Source of the DNA: Butyriboletus loyo
Lineage: Eukaryota; Basidiomycota; Agaricomycetes; Boletales; Boletaceae
Direction of reading: 5' to 3'
Length of the DNA: 64,000 bases
Assembly (NCBI GenBank): GCA_038093515.1
Contig: JBBPSI010000090.1
Coordinates: forward strand, 31,981-95,980
Below the pieces are notes generated by a model that saw nothing but the letters and a program-made list of their open reading frames with translations, had not been told where the DNA came from and did not search any database. The position numbers were made by a program, and so were the translations under genes. Within the stretch, counting starts at the first letter, position 1, and the number at the start of each line of letters is the position of its first letter. Shown in pieces: positions 10,407 to 22,521 of this stretch.

Positions 10407-13400
10407 ATGTCTGCCAGACGGCAGTCATCCACCACCTCTTTGGCAAGATATGCCCGCACGACGTCCCCAGACACTTCTCCCCGTAATCTCGACTTTTGCA
10501 ACGCCTTTTGGGGACTGGGCGATGGCGGCGTTGACGTTCTCTTTGCACGCATGCGTGGCGCAGCCAGAACCATGGAAGAGTTTCGCAACTTTTGGAAGGA
10601 ACGGTACGTCGCTCGCTCTCTCGCTCTCTTTCCCCAACCTCCCGCACGCTGGCTGCCCTCACACACATCGGTTCACTCACTCGCTTTATTAGCTCGTCGA
10701 TCGAAGAAGACTATGCGAAACGGCTGGCAAAACTAGCCAAGATGTCGATCGGAAAGGACGAGATCGGGTGTGTCCCTCGATTCATCCTACCTGACTTCTC
10801 CATTCTTTCCTCTCGAGCGCTTTCGGACCATCTTCTGATCATGTGGGTGTGCCATTGACAGGGAGCTGCGCAACTCCATCGACACGCTACGTCTCGAGAC
10901 TGATAAGCAAGCCAGTTTCCATTCACAACTTGCTCAGCAGTTCCGAACGGATTTAGAAGGCCAAGTCGGCGCCTTCGTATCCAGGCAACAACACCACAAA
11001 AAGGTGTATCAAGCGGCGATCGAGAAGGAGTTCAAGGTCAAACAGACCCGGGAACAACACGCCGGTAAAGCGCGCGAAAAATACGAGTCGGATTGTCTGC
11101 GCATCAATTCCTACACCGCCCAATCGACGCTCGTGCAGGGCAAGGACCTCGAAAAGATTCATCTCAAGTTGGAGCGCGCGCAACAGACGGTGCAGGTGAA
11201 CGAGAACGATTATGCTCAGTTTACGAGGGTGTTGCAGGAAACGATGCACAAATGGGAACAGGATTGGAAGGCGTTTTGTGATACGTGTCAAGATCTCGAG
11301 GAGGAGCGGACGGAGTTTATGAAGGATAACATGTGGGCGTATGCTAATGCGGTGTCGACGGTGTGTGTATCGGACGACGAGGTGCGTGGAGCGTGCGTGG
11401 AGCGATTGTGAGGGCTGAGGGCTTACCAGACCTCTCTCTTCATGCAGTCATGCGAGAAAATGCGTCTCGCATTGGAACAATTGGAGCCAGAGAAGGATAT
11501 GGAAAACTTTGTTCGGGATTATGGGACAGGGAATTCGATCCCTGAATCCCCCTTGTTTGTGAACTATGCTAATACCGACGCACCCCCTGTATCATCTACC
11601 CGGGTCGTCACGCGACCCGCCAACTTTGTCCGTTCCACGCAAAGAGTCAATCGCGCGGCTACTCTCTCACATGACGATGAAGTCTATGACGACGCGAATC
11701 ACGCTGGAGTGGGTGCTCGTGGTAGTGGTGGACCATCCCGCAGCACGCCTACCGACCCAGTTCCCCTGTCAAGGAGTGCTACGCAGATATCGACAAGTCC
11801 TCGGTCACAGGCCAATGGCATCAACGGACACGTATCTCCCTCCCGAGACCCTCAGAGACGTCAAAGTACCGCGTCGATGCTCGCCAAGCCCCTTTCGGCT
11901 GGTGACCCCGTTGACCCATCTGTCTCCAACACACAGCTCGTCATCGGTGATCGCGCGTGGGATGTTGACCCGAACAAGGACCCTCAGCAACAAAAGCTTG
12001 GTGGTCAGGCGCGGACGTCCCCTCCGGTGGGACAACAGGATCCCCTGGTGAAGCAGATGGCAGAGCTGAGTACGGCTGCCGCCGCCAGTGGTACTGGAAG
12101 AAGAAACACGATTCGTCGGGACGGCCCACCCTCGTCTGTCGAGTCGCGCAAAGGCACGGTCGATTCTCTGTCAACGCCCTCGACCACGACGAGTCCCAAC
12201 TCTGCTCCCCGTGATTTCCGTAATTCGGCAGAGGTGGTCGTTGGGTCCTACCCGCTGGCGCAAACGCCATCACGCTCGGCCTCGCCTAATCCGCCCAAGG
12301 CTGTTCTGGCCGCAGCGCCTCCGACGTTGATACCCCCCTCGACGTCGAACATACCTGTAGAACAAATTGTGGGTGGGTACCAACGTCCCTTCCCGGGTGA
12401 ACCTCGGAGCCGAGCTAACTCGTATGTCGGGCCGCCTCCTCCGATCATGAACCAGATTCAGGATCAGGGTGCGCCGCGTCCGACGAGCAGAGGTGGATAT
12501 CCTGGCGTCGGTATACAGTCGCTGGTCCCTCGTCCGGTGTCGCCTGCGAGAGGTCCCAGCCCGACGGCTATGCAGCCTTACAACAGAGGTCCCCCCGCGC
12601 CCATCGCACTACCACCACCCAACAACGGAACTCTGATTCGTGGCATGTCTATCTCACATCGGCCAGTGACGCCAACTAACCCTGTTGGGATCGCACTGGG
12701 TCCGGATGGACGCGTGGTGCATGATATGATGGCACCACCTGTCCGGCAGGCTACGTCGCATTACCCACAGCCTGGACCTCCCCCCCAACCCACGCAGCCC
12801 CCTCAGCCCTACCCCGGATACCACGATGCGAGCCGAGCGCTCACGCACCCGCAGCAGCAGCAAGTACAACAACAGCAGCAGCAGCCACCAGCACCACGCA
12901 ACGACTATGCCGTCGCGGCGCCCAACGCCTACGCCGCCACTCAACAATACAATTACGGCCATCCACCTCAACATGCGGCGTACAACGATGGGTATCACGG
13001 GGCGCCGGCGCCACCACCCGTGCAACCCAATTATAACAACTATGGACCGGTGGCACGGCCTACGTACCACCAGCAGAATCAGAGTGTAGGACACGTGCCG
13101 AATACGACGCAGAGATATCCAACGAACAATGTGATGTATCGATCAACGAGTCCAGCTATGAGACGGTCGCCGTCGCCTGCGCCGCCGCGTGGGCAACCAC
13201 CCCCACCGACGGGGACGTACACGGACGATGGTCGACCGATCTTGTTTTATGGTGCGTGTTCACTTGGGATTTGTGTACCATGTGCTGATGAGGTTTGCTT
13301 TCCGACTCGATAGTCAAGGCGCTTTACGACTATTCTGCGACAATCGACGAAGAGTTTGATTTCCAGGCGGGGGATATCATCGCGGTGACCGATACGCCCG

Positions 13401-13492
13401 AGGATGGGTGGTGGAGCGGTGAATTGCTGGACGATACGCGGAGACAGCCTGGACGACATGTATTCCCGAGTAACTTTGTGTGCTTGTTCTGA
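10407..13492 (+). CDS. F-BAR/SH3 protein, Cdc15/Imp2/Hof1-like, 924 aa
   Basis: Five exons (10407-10603, 10693-10767, 10862-11381, 11448-13251, 13314-13492). Residues ~25-265 form an FCH/F-BAR domain: NLDFCNAFWG, EEDYAKRLAKL and a long charged coiled coil to the end of exon 3. Residues ~280-860 are a Ser/Pro/Gln-rich disordered linker with a poly-Gln run (12850-12890). The C-terminal ~60 residues are an SH3 domain (ALYDYSA, EDGWWSGEL, FPSNFV). In yeasts this architecture bends membrane and anchors the contractile ring and formin at the division site; in a filamentous basidiomycete a role at septa is likely. The long Pro-rich linker probably binds SH3 partners and is a phosphorylation target. 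Cdc15 and Imp2 orthologues cannot be told apart here. Confidence 0.9.
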
Positions 13493-14278
13493 GCGTGTCT
13501 TGGATAGTGTTTTTGGATGGATGTGCTGTATGTCTTGTGCTTTCTCGCTTTTTTTTTTTTCTTTCTCTCTCTGGATATCGATTGTCCTACTGCTGCGTTT
13601 ACCTCCCCATCTAACAGGATATATCCCATCGATGCTTTTCTTGTCTTCTTCAACTATCCATGTGTGCCTGCTTGATGTTGTCTTTACATAGACGCTTGTC
13701 CCAGGATTATTGTTTACGACTTGTCGGCCTCTGATGACGTTTGAGCGTTATGGGAAGCCACGGTACATTTTTGTATGTGTACCTTTTTGACCTGGTTTTT
13801 TTATACCCGATCGCTTGAAAAACGGAGTCGGAAATTACATGGCAGGCCTCGAGGCGCGTGACGGATCCGTCGGTTGGTCGCCTTTCATGTTTTTGTCATC
13901 ACAACATTACATCTTCTTATCGTCTGCCCTGTACGTTGCCAATGGCCCATCGGGGTTATCGTGTCGTGTTTTCCAATCTGTCTCGATCCGTCGTTTCGGA
14001 GTTTTGGAGCTGACAGGTGCTCAATGTTGAAGCAAAGTTGGTTGGAGGTGCCTCGAGGTTCGGGGGTTTTCGAACGGCCGGTCACCCGGTCGATGGACGT
14101 ACGCATACCCTATGATACAACTATCGACGAGAGGTCGAGGTCGAGTACGACCATGACTATTTTACTTACTTGGGGTCATCAAGTTCAAGACCGAAACGAC
14201 GACTCGAAGCGCACTGGGATATTTCAAGTCGAACGAACGATTGTACTTGTGTGCCTTTTATTTATATTATATGTATGT

Positions 14279-14297
14279 ATTATATATATATATATAT
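14279..14297. repeat. (TA)n microsatellite
   Basis: About nine consecutive TA units, preceded by tatgtat variants. Confidence 0.9.
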
Positions 14298-14349
14298 CGT
14301 AAGTAGTATACCCCGAGGTGGGCTCAAGTCCGGTCGCGACGCGGGTCGG

Positions 14350-14383
14350 GCGGGGCTGGGGGCTGGGGGCTGGGGGCTGGGGC
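14350..14383. repeat. Tandem GGGGGCT heptamer
   Basis: Four to five head-to-tail copies of gctgggg. With four or more G-runs on one strand this could form a G-quadruplex. Confidence 0.85.
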
Positions 14384-14501
14384 CCGCTGCTATCAGTTCC
14401 CCATGTAACCTCTTTTTGAATTTCGATGCCGGCGTGGATTCAGACGATCGGTCGGTCGATCGGCGTCGGCTTTTTCTTTTTCGAGCCGCGTCGGACGCGT
14501 G

Positions 14502-14537
14502 TACTACTACTACTTCTACTACTACTTCTACTACTAA
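14502..14537. repeat. (TAC)n triplet tract with TTC interruptions
   Basis: A run of tac triplets broken by ttc, directly followed by a ctaggctagg tandem near 14536-14560. Confidence 0.85.
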
Positions 14538-14790
14538 CTAGGCTAGGCTAGGCCAGGCCGCCGCCGCCATCTGCAATTGAAAGGCGCTATGTAACGTGAT
14601 CGCTCGACTACTCTACCGCAGTCATTCGAGAGTTCTGATTGGACGATCTACAGATGGGCTAACCAAACAGAGACTAGTTTGAGCTTTTGGGTCGGCTACG
14701 GTTGTAGATGCTACGAGGGAGAAAGGTACGGTACGGTAGTGGTAGTGAGGGCGAGCGAGCAAGACGTATGACGTATGTATCTAACCGAGC

Positions 14791-14841
14791 CCAAGGAAGG
14801 GGGGGAGAGAAACCCCCCCCCCTCCCCCCCTTTTTTTTTTT
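14791..14841. repeat. Adjacent G, C and T homopolymer runs
   Basis: G7, then C-rich (about 13 and 7 C) and T10-11 runs in 50 bases. Sequencing accuracy may be low here. Confidence 0.85.
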
Positions 14842-17041
14842 GACGGTTCTTGACGGTTTGCCGTTGATGCTTACCTTGTCAATGCAAGACGTTTGGACCG
14901 TCAGCTAATGAGCTTGCATGATTGGCATGATTCAGAGCAAGTGTGAAAATGACGTTTTTATATATACATTTATAAACGTTCGGAGGGCCGCCATCAGGTA
15001 CATACCTACTTTTGGCCCCTGACCCACCTGTTGGTCCCGCAACGCGTCCGACGTATTACGATCACAGCGCTGGTACATAAGGAAGTACCGTCGAGTACAG
15101 AACAGTACGTACTATCACGAGGACATCTCGTTGGTTGACAGTTGGTTATCGTCTTCGTTTGGCTTCAGGGATGTCCCCCACGAACGAGGACGTAACCACC
15201 TGTCATTTGATGGACGAATTGGAGGAAAAGGAGGGTCCAACTTTTGGGATCAAAAGAAGTGGGATGTTCCCTCCCTCGACGAAGAGGAAGCCGCATCAGC
15301 GTATCCCAAAGTATCCCATATATCAAGAACAGATTTGGTCAAGGAACACGAGGAAGAGCCTGGGAGGGCCTAGACTCGGAGGAAAAACGAGAGTGGCGAG
15401 GATGACATGTATACCGATCAAGTGCCGTGTGGTGCATATGGTCAAAACGGTAGGTTGGCGGGTCATCGATTCATCCCTCAACTTAATCGGGTGTGGTTGC
15501 GCCCGCATGCGAGAAGAAGTTGCGCCAGACGTTATCGGGGCCGTGATTTTATGTAAGAGTCCTGCGTTGCGAGAGGCGAAGTATGATATCGAAGCCAGAG
15601 GTCTGTTTGTTCGAGAAAAACAGGACGCCCACGGGCGCGTTGTTGAATCGTCGATGGATGTGCATACCAGAGAACCCTTTTGCCCCCCCCCCCTCCCCCC
15701 CGATAATGGGACGATGACATGTCAGCCCGTCTTTGTCATTTTTGCTCAGACAGAACATCGACGTTTCGGGAATACCAGCGAATCGGGCTCGAAATGGGGA
15801 TATTTGAGTGCTAACCTCACTTTAAATGAACGCGTTCTGGCGATTTGATACGATATGAGCCAATTTCGCTCGGAATGGCAAGGATGTCAACGCCGCAAGG
15901 GTCGGTTGCATTTGCCATCAAACTGAATGACAGGACCACCTGGGCCCCTAGTGCTGGCTCAGAATGACCTCTTTCGACGAGGAGAACCGAAATAAGGCAC
16001 TGTGCAGCGCCCGTACCGATAATCTGGGTTTCGCGGGAATGGAATGGAAGAGGGGAACGTTCCATCGCAGTCTGCATCTGAGGAAGCGGCTATATTGTCG
16101 TCCCGAGGGTTCCACGCAGCCGTTCGTTTTACCGAGCCGGTCAACCCGGTGATCGTTATCGTTTCTTTATACTGTGGGACCATGGCGCTAGGGGGATCCA
16201 GTACATACGATCCCATCGTCCAGGTTGGCCACCATAAACACTGTGTACAGGGTGGGCCAGAGTCGTGATCGATACTTGCCTCGCGTCGTTACGCAGTCAC
16301 AGTTGATGTACCTCGATGGGGATGTTGCAACGACTGCTACGTTTGTGTTGGGCCAGTTCGTGCTTGCGGTGCCCGTGAGATATTCTTGGAGTTCATTGTA
16401 TTACCGGTAGCGGGCGCTACGACTTGGTCGGTCGCCCACACGGCACGACTGCGCACCGAAACGACGAAGTGGGTATGGAACGTTGTTCGGTTCTCGGCAA
16501 GAATTTCATCGGTGCGCCACATTACACTGTGCGAAAAAGCAAACGGTGATGAGACGGGAAAAGGAGAGGAGAAACAACGGCCCATGTCTTCCCCTTGTTC
16601 AAGCGGGTACGGATGATTTTCGCTATGGTCAAAGGGAGCACTCACCGTCGGAACTAGCTTCGCGGAGATGTAAATTGACGTCTTGTCATCGGGAATCGGC
16701 ATGGAGTAATGGAGGCGATGTTGTTCCGGGGAAGCAGAGCAGACGAAACGGAATTCCGCAAGAACAACCAAAAGTGTTCACATCGTGGTCAGGGACGCGG
16801 AGGGCTTATAAAGACGACCTTTCGGATCAGCATGGTCGACGCCCCCTTCCCCCCGTTTCATCCACTCTAGTCTCTAGCGGCCGGACTGGGTGCTGATTGT
16901 ACGCTGAGACGCTCAGGCGGTTGTTTCAAAGTGAAACATTAGGATCCTTGTCCGTGGAGATCGCAATCAACCACATTGACAAATCTTGTCGTATAAGACA
17001 CCCCGGCATCCCCACCAAACTCCTTCACGACTCTCCCCATC

Positions 17042-17525
17042 ATGCGCCCCTACGCCATCTACGAGCACCCCGATTTCTCATTATCCAACGACAGTATATC
17101 CACCCTCCAACGACTGGCAGCGGCGTTCACTCTCGTCGCAGCATCAGGTGCAGCAGTATACGAAATATTGACTCGCATCGACATCAAAGGGTAAGCAGTA
17201 CGATGTGCTGAGTACCTGAGTGTCCGCTAATGAGGTGTCATAGCTCTTCTCTCCACCCATGAGTCCATGACTGCGACGTATTGCCACAGCGCTCGGGTCG
17301 CACGTCGGGCTATCGCACAGATTACCGAACAGCTGTTGTAGGAGTAGGGGTTGCACCGGGAGTGCATGGAAGACCGGGAATGGCTGTACGATGTAGGATG
17401 TAAGATGCAGGGCGAGTGGAAGCGCAACAAGGCGTTAGGCCGGAAGTTACTTTGCATCCAGCATGATCCGTTAGGGTATCAAGTCACTTCTGAATATATT
17501 CAAGATGGGAACACACCCCGATGAA
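17042..17525 (+). pseudogene. Decayed unknown gene
   Basis: The ATG at 17042 opens a frame starting MRPYAIYEHPDFSLSNDS with a good donor (gtaagc at 17191). After a tag acceptor near 17243, protein-like text continues (STHESMTATYCHSARVARRA, then ECMEDREWLYDVGCKMQ and RKLLCIQHDPLGYQV). It can be read only by changing frame by one base and passing two nearby stops at about 17338-17347. The length and bias of these pieces suggest a former gene. I do not recognise the family. Confidence 0.4.
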
Positions 17526-17630
17526 GACGATGGCAGTCGTTCTACGTGTGAAAGTTTTGGTGCAGGCGCGTGCAAGAATCGGTGGCGTCGAGCAAGCGAG
17601 GGGATGACAAGGGAAACATCTACAAATAGC

Positions 17631-18274
17631 CTAAAGTTGTTGGATCCTTTGCTGCACCTTTTCTCTCACTGTCTGGTATGCGCTCATGAGCGTTTGTTCG
17701 TTGATCACGATTTCGGTCGTATCGGCTTTCGGTCGACTGACTCTGGAGGCGATTGTCGTGGAGTCGGTCTCGACAATGATGCTATAAACGGGAATGAGAC
17801 GGGATCGTGTAGGATATAACGGCAAGCGGTTACCCATCGTCTATGGTCTCGTCTAGACACAACAACACCAAATCGAGGTTCTCGAGAACGGCACGCTTCT
17901 CTACCTGATTTCGAAGCAAGAGCGATACAGCATCATAGAGCGCTGTAAGGACGGAGTATAGCATGATCTCGTTTTCCGTAGGGCCCCCAATGACATAAAA
18001 GATGAGATCGAGGGAGTGGCGAAACACGGCGAGATGGCCGTCAAAGAGAATTACATCGCCTGCCATCCATGTGAGTGGCGCACAACGGCAGGGCACGAGT
18101 CGTACCGCCTGCCTTCTTTGTTTTCTGCCATAGACCCTTCTCGAACGTTCGCTGGTCCTTGGGGATCAGCGAGTCCTGGGGGTTACTTTTGGGACGATAG
18201 TACTTGGCGAGCACACGGTGGCCTTCGCTGTCGAGGATGATGAAGGCATTGGCGCTGTAGAGGGACAAGTTCAT
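17631..18274 (-). CDS. RET3: Coatomer subunit zeta (COPI), 181 aa
   Basis: Three minus-strand exons (18274-18106, 18059-17834, 17781-17631) join in frame. The product starts MNLSLYSANAFIILDSEG, followed by RVLAKYY, then RTFEKGLWQKTKKAGG, DVILFDGHLAVFRHS, FYVIGGPTENE and the LVLLCLDETIDDGI signature. This is the small sigma/zeta longin fold at the usual family length. Zeta is a subunit of the F subcomplex of the COPI coat, which drives retrograde Golgi-to-ER transport. Introns are 46 and 52 nt with GT-AG ends. It is an essential housekeeping gene in yeast, standing alone in an otherwise gene-poor region. RET3 is the yeast name. Confidence 0.93.
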
Positions 18275-20639
18275 GGACGTTACGGATAGCGTGAAATAGT
18301 ACGGAGTTTGAAACGGGTGGTAGGACCCTCTTCCGAACATGTTTTGGGGTGCAAAGAACGTCCAGCCTGGGCCCAGATCGATCTCGTACAGAGACAGTTC
18401 AAAAAGACGGCCGTACCATCACTTTGAGCCCGTTTTCTTTGCACCCAGCACCGAACACTGCCAGGTCTTTGTGCTCATCGCCCCCGGTATCATAGGTGGG
18501 TCTGGCTGCCGTGGCCGCTCGGTGTTCCCTCGCAAGGCACTGAAACAAATCCGACCCTCTGGGCTTCGCAAACGTATTGCAAAAAGTGGTGGATGAGTTA
18601 TTGGCCAGGGTGAAAACGGATTCAGAGCCGACGGGAACGCAATTAAGACATTGAAAGTGGTATGTATGACATCCTCCCTACCGCCCTTGTTTGAACTAAC
18701 ATGCTTCCAGATACCCGTACGAACGACGTCTACCGACTTTGTGAATATGTGACAGGTATCCCCCGAGGGATCCCATACAGTATCATGCTGCGACGTCACC
18801 TCTCTCACAGCATCCGTCAACACAGTTCTGCGTGGGATCCGTCCCACCAAATGACGCCGTTCTCCGATAACCGCAGGGTCATTTCATTCTTCCAGTGTAT
18901 CCCGCTGAATGAATCTAATTGTCTGCCACCCGTTGTCCATGCACTCCCGTCCTTTATGATACACTGCGCCCACTCCGCCGTGTTCGTCGGGGGCTGCGAA
19001 CTGTATGTTATGCGTTCCGCACCCTCCTTAAAAGCGGCGACCGGTCATGGCTATACTTGTCGTTTGGCAACGTTCATTTAGCGTTCCGCTCCACAGTGCG
19101 GGACTTCTCGCTGCCAGGTACATGGACCTTTATCAGCGGATATCTCCTTGATATCGCTTCAAGGATGCCACGTGAAGTGCAGCCTGCGATCCGCTTTACG
19201 TCAATGACAACATACCTTTGCCTGCCCTCCCCTCGCTTGTGGGCCAAGGGGGGTACAGCACTACTGGATGTGCTCCCTCTCCACAGACACGCTGGGGTCG
19301 CTGAGAGCCATTTGTTCCCCTTTGAGTCTTTCGTGGCTCTGAGCTGCTGTGTGCTTGGTCGGGGGTCAGTCTCCCGGGGTAACATGAATGCTCCATTCGT
19401 TGATGAGGTCGGCAATTTCCGCTCAGAGTGCGTTTTCTCTGTTCCTCCTGGCCCTCAAGTGATTGGGTGCGTGGTTTGTCATGCACTTGTTAAGCTCTTT
19501 GAGGAAGAGGGTTTTTTTGATGATCAACAGTCAGCTCGATATGTTCAACCATGACGCCATTGAATGCACCGCCTTGACGGCCCGGAGAGCGCTAATGCCT
19601 TACCGCTCTCCGGACCATGCTGTCCTGCCTGCATCCTGTTCCAATCATGTTGGTGCCCTGCTTCGGATTTGCAAGACATTCGAAGTGCGGCAAGCGTAGG
19701 GAAGCCATGTTCCTCTCAGTCGTGTGCGGCCTGGCCCCGCATCCTACAAATAGGAAATGTATAAGAAGCTTTCCGGTCTTGGATCTTGGCCCTTGACCAA
19801 GACCCATTTGAAAGTCGTTCCACTGGCTGCAAAAGAGAACTCAATTTCCACTCTATACCTCGACGTTCGGATACCAGCTCCCGACTCTTCAGCTCACTTT
19901 TCCATCTTACCCTCCGCGATGTCGGGACTCGACTATTCCACATTTTCTCTGTGGTGAGCATGGCCGGTTTTCGCAAGTCCTTTGTCTTCACCGTACAAGT
20001 ACCTCTTAGCTCGGCCTTGACTCCTTCGCAACCAGCTCCAGCGAGATCATACCCCACCGACCCCACCCAACAACACGTTGCAGAAGATGTCATCGATTCG
20101 CATATATGTAACATGCAACGTGATGATCTTCCCTCAAGGTCCGTGCTTACCGCCCACGTGTAGATAATTGTCCTTATTCTCGACAAATCCAATTACAGCA
20201 CAGAGGTGACTGATCGGCCACGTGAGGGTGCATTGACGTTGTCCGAGCTATATCAAGGACAGGGGCCAAGTTCTTCCCTTCGAAGTGACTCAGCGGACGA
20301 CATACAAGGCAATGTTTTATGTGCTCAGCTTGGCGGGTTTCATTTTACACCGCAATATGGTGGTCATGGGCATGGGTCCGTCGACGAACCTGTAAATGCA
20401 CCAACGGCCATCACTGAGAACTCGTACGTCTTGTCAGTCAACTGAGCCTGACCTTTCCCCCTTACGTCCACGGTGGCAGCTGCTGGAGTTCACGTCACAG
20501 TCTACATTACCCCACACCGGTGTACGGATCCCTGTCCCAATGTATCAAAGCTACTGGTCCCATCCCCGAGGACGCGAGGCCGGGGCTTTCTTCACTCCAT
20601 TGTGACGTCAGTGTTCGGGCACCTGCTCGTCGAGCGAGC
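18275..20639. other. 2.4 kb region without a supported gene
   Basis: It contains the promoter of coatomer zeta at its left end. Open frames up to 211 codons (18919-19554, +) show no recognisable motifs or splice-linked extension. The sequence directly upstream of 20640 probably holds the zinc-finger gene promoter. Confidence 0.4.
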
Positions 20640-22055
20640 ATGGCGATTACAGACCGGCAATTCGGTGGGAGTTACGATCTCGGCGTTGCCAGTTCAAGTC
20701 CCTCGCCATTACCCCCTATGGCCGTGGACGTGACGACGTTCTTACCAGGCGGGTTGATCGCGTGTCCCTCGCCGTCCTCCACGGCGTATCACGATGATGA
20801 CGTCTCGGGCGCAGACTGCGCCCACGCGTTCACTTATGCGGAACAACTACCTGCGGTGACGCCCACGACGGCGCGCGAACACGGGAGTCACTATCTCCAT
20901 GATCGCCACACCGTGCAACTATTTGGTGGATATCAAGAAGCTGCTCACCAAGATATAATGTCCCTCGATCACCGCTTTGCAAGTGGTATGGCCACGCCTT
21001 TTCCTGGCTACTCGTCCTCACAGTCGCCGCACGATCACGCCATTTGCGAGCCCCCTTCTTTCAGTACAGCCATCCACGTAGAAGAACTCCCGAGGCCAGG
21101 GTCTGCTCCGCCCTTGATTGACAGCCAAGTGCCTTTCATTGGCGATGCCCGAGCAGCTTTACAATCCCCTGAACACACCGCATTTGGGGACCACGTCAGT
21201 CGACCGCACGCCTGGTATCCCCAGGTTGTCGCCCCTTGTACAGGGCAAAGTCCGCGATCCTCCCCGAGGAGGGCTGGTTCGATCGGTCACAATTCTCAGA
21301 AAACTCCGCCAGGCTCGCGTCATCTACGCCGATGGTCATCAGTGACTAATCCTGCCTTGCGCGCCTCACCTCCCTTTTCATCGCCCTTTTCTCCGAATGT
21401 CGTTCCTTTCCCTTTGTACCCTGCTCCTCCTCCACCGTCCTCGTCCGATAATTACTTTTCGCCTTCCGCCGAGTCGGAGAGTGACGACCTATCGTCAGCA
21501 TACGGGATACCACATGCCGCAGTCGACGTCGCCGAAGCCGTCTCCGCGGACCAACAAGCACAAGCACAACAACAACAACCCACGCGCACCGTCATCCGAT
21601 GCGACGGTCACTTCATCGACGAAGAATCCTGGACCGCCGCCCTCCAACGCCCCGACAAACTCCTCCACGTCTACGAATGCTTCTGGGACCTCTCCCACTC
21701 ACCCTGCGGCATGTGGATCGAAGGCGACCAATCTAGCGTCGCCGACCACCTCGCCCTCTTTCACGGTTTTCGTGGCGGTGAAGTCACGACCCGTTGTCTG
21801 TGGCGTGACTGCCCGAAACCGCATATGAAAGGGACGAGCATCGCGCGCCATGTGGTGACGCACATTGGGTTCAGGATCAAGTGTAGTACGTGCAAGCACG
21901 AGTTTGCCCGCGTGGACGCGTGTAATCGGGCGCATAGTCGTTCGGGGTGTTTGGGGGTGGGTCAGCCGATGTATGGGGACTTGCAACGTGTGCTGGACGC
22001 ACGCAAGGTCGATCCGTTGCAACGTCCTTGCAAGAAACGGCGTACGGACGATTAA
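20640..22055 (+). CDS. C2H2-type zinc-finger regulator, 471 aa
   Basis: A single-exon model from the ATG at 20640; the frame is open further upstream to about 20520 but without another ATG. Residues 1-330 are a Ser/Pro-rich disordered region with a Gln/Ala run (QAQAQQQQ). The C-terminal ~130 residues hold three Cys/His modules: YECFWDLSHSPCGMW then DHLALFH; RCLWRDCPKPH then ARHVVTH; and KCSTCKHEF followed by a degenerate H/C end. The tail ends in a basic KKRR cluster, a likely nuclear signal. The layout suggests a transcription regulator with an N-terminal activation region. Its nearest relative in the window is 58724-59668. Confidence 0.78.
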   Translation: MAITDRQFGGSYDLGVASSSPSPLPPMAVDVTTFLPGGLIACPSPSSTAYHDDDVSGADCAHAFTYAEQLPAVTPTTAREHGSHYLHDRHTVQLFGGYQEAAHQDIMSLDHRFASGMATPFPGYSSSQSPHDHAICEPPSFSTAIHVEELPRPGSAPPLIDSQVPFIGDARAALQSPEHTAFGDHVSRPHAWYPQVVAPCTGQSPRSSPRRAGSIGHNSQKTPPGSRHLRRWSSVTNPALRASPPFSSPFSPNVVPFPLYPAPPPPSSSDNYFSPSAESESDDLSSAYGIPHAAVDVAEAVSADQQAQAQQQQPTRTVIRCDGHFIDEESWTAALQRPDKLLHVYECFWDLSHSPCGMWIEGDQSSVADHLALFHGFRGGEVTTRCLWRDCPKPHMKGTSIARHVVTHIGFRIKCSTCKHEFARVDACNRAHSRSGCLGVGQPMYGDLQRVLDARKVDPLQRPCKKRRTDD

Positions 22056-22521
22056 GACTCAGAGGGGGTGGGGGCGGCGCGATCGATGGATTCATCTTCG
22101 TTCACTTGATCAAGCTGGCTCTTCTTCTTCTTCCTTCTGCTTCCTTCTTCTTCCTTCTCTTCTTCTTTCCCTCTTCTTGCATTCTGGGGAGCAGTGCTCC
22201 TGTTCTTCACACTCGGGGCTGGCACCCAACCGTTTTTGCTTTTCATATTCTAGATTCACCTTTTTTCTAAGTTATCTCTTTTACATAAAAAACAGTATTT
22301 GTTTTTCTTCTTTTTCTTTTATCTGTTCTTGTATTTGTACGCGACATATACGTAGTTGACTTGGGTGCTGACGCTGCCCATATCCCTAATGCGATGCGTT
22401 CTGCTTCCTCTACTCTCATGTTCACGCATTACCCCCACTTCATTATTCAGAGATGAATCCGACGTATATTACGTCCGGACAATAACTACGATACATGTTC
22501 GAGAACAACGTGATCTGACCC
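22056..22521. other. Convergent 3' ends
   Basis: A pyrimidine-rich stretch (cttcttctt runs at about 22115-22180) follows the zinc-finger gene and lies between two converging genes. Termination signals are likely, but no specific one is evident. Confidence 0.4.

Larger units (their letters stand above)
13493..17041. other. 3.5 kb gene-poor region with simple repeats
   Basis: It begins with the T-rich 3' flank of the F-BAR gene. Open frames such as 15135-15848 (+) show no motif, no splice logic and rare-codon-like composition, so I do not call them. Low-complexity tracts are listed separately. Confidence 0.5.

Noticed and set aside
12654..13094. 146-codon minus-strand frame
   Set aside because: Shadow of the Pro/Gln-rich linker of the F-BAR gene; composition mirrors its repeats.
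15135..15848. 237-codon open frame on the + strand
   Set aside because: No recognisable motif or domain and no splice-linked neighbours; it sits in a gene-poor, repeat-rich region. Probably chance.
18919..19554. 211-codon plus-strand frame
   Set aside because: No motif, no plausible exon partners, and overlapping minus frames of similar length; coding bias not convincing.
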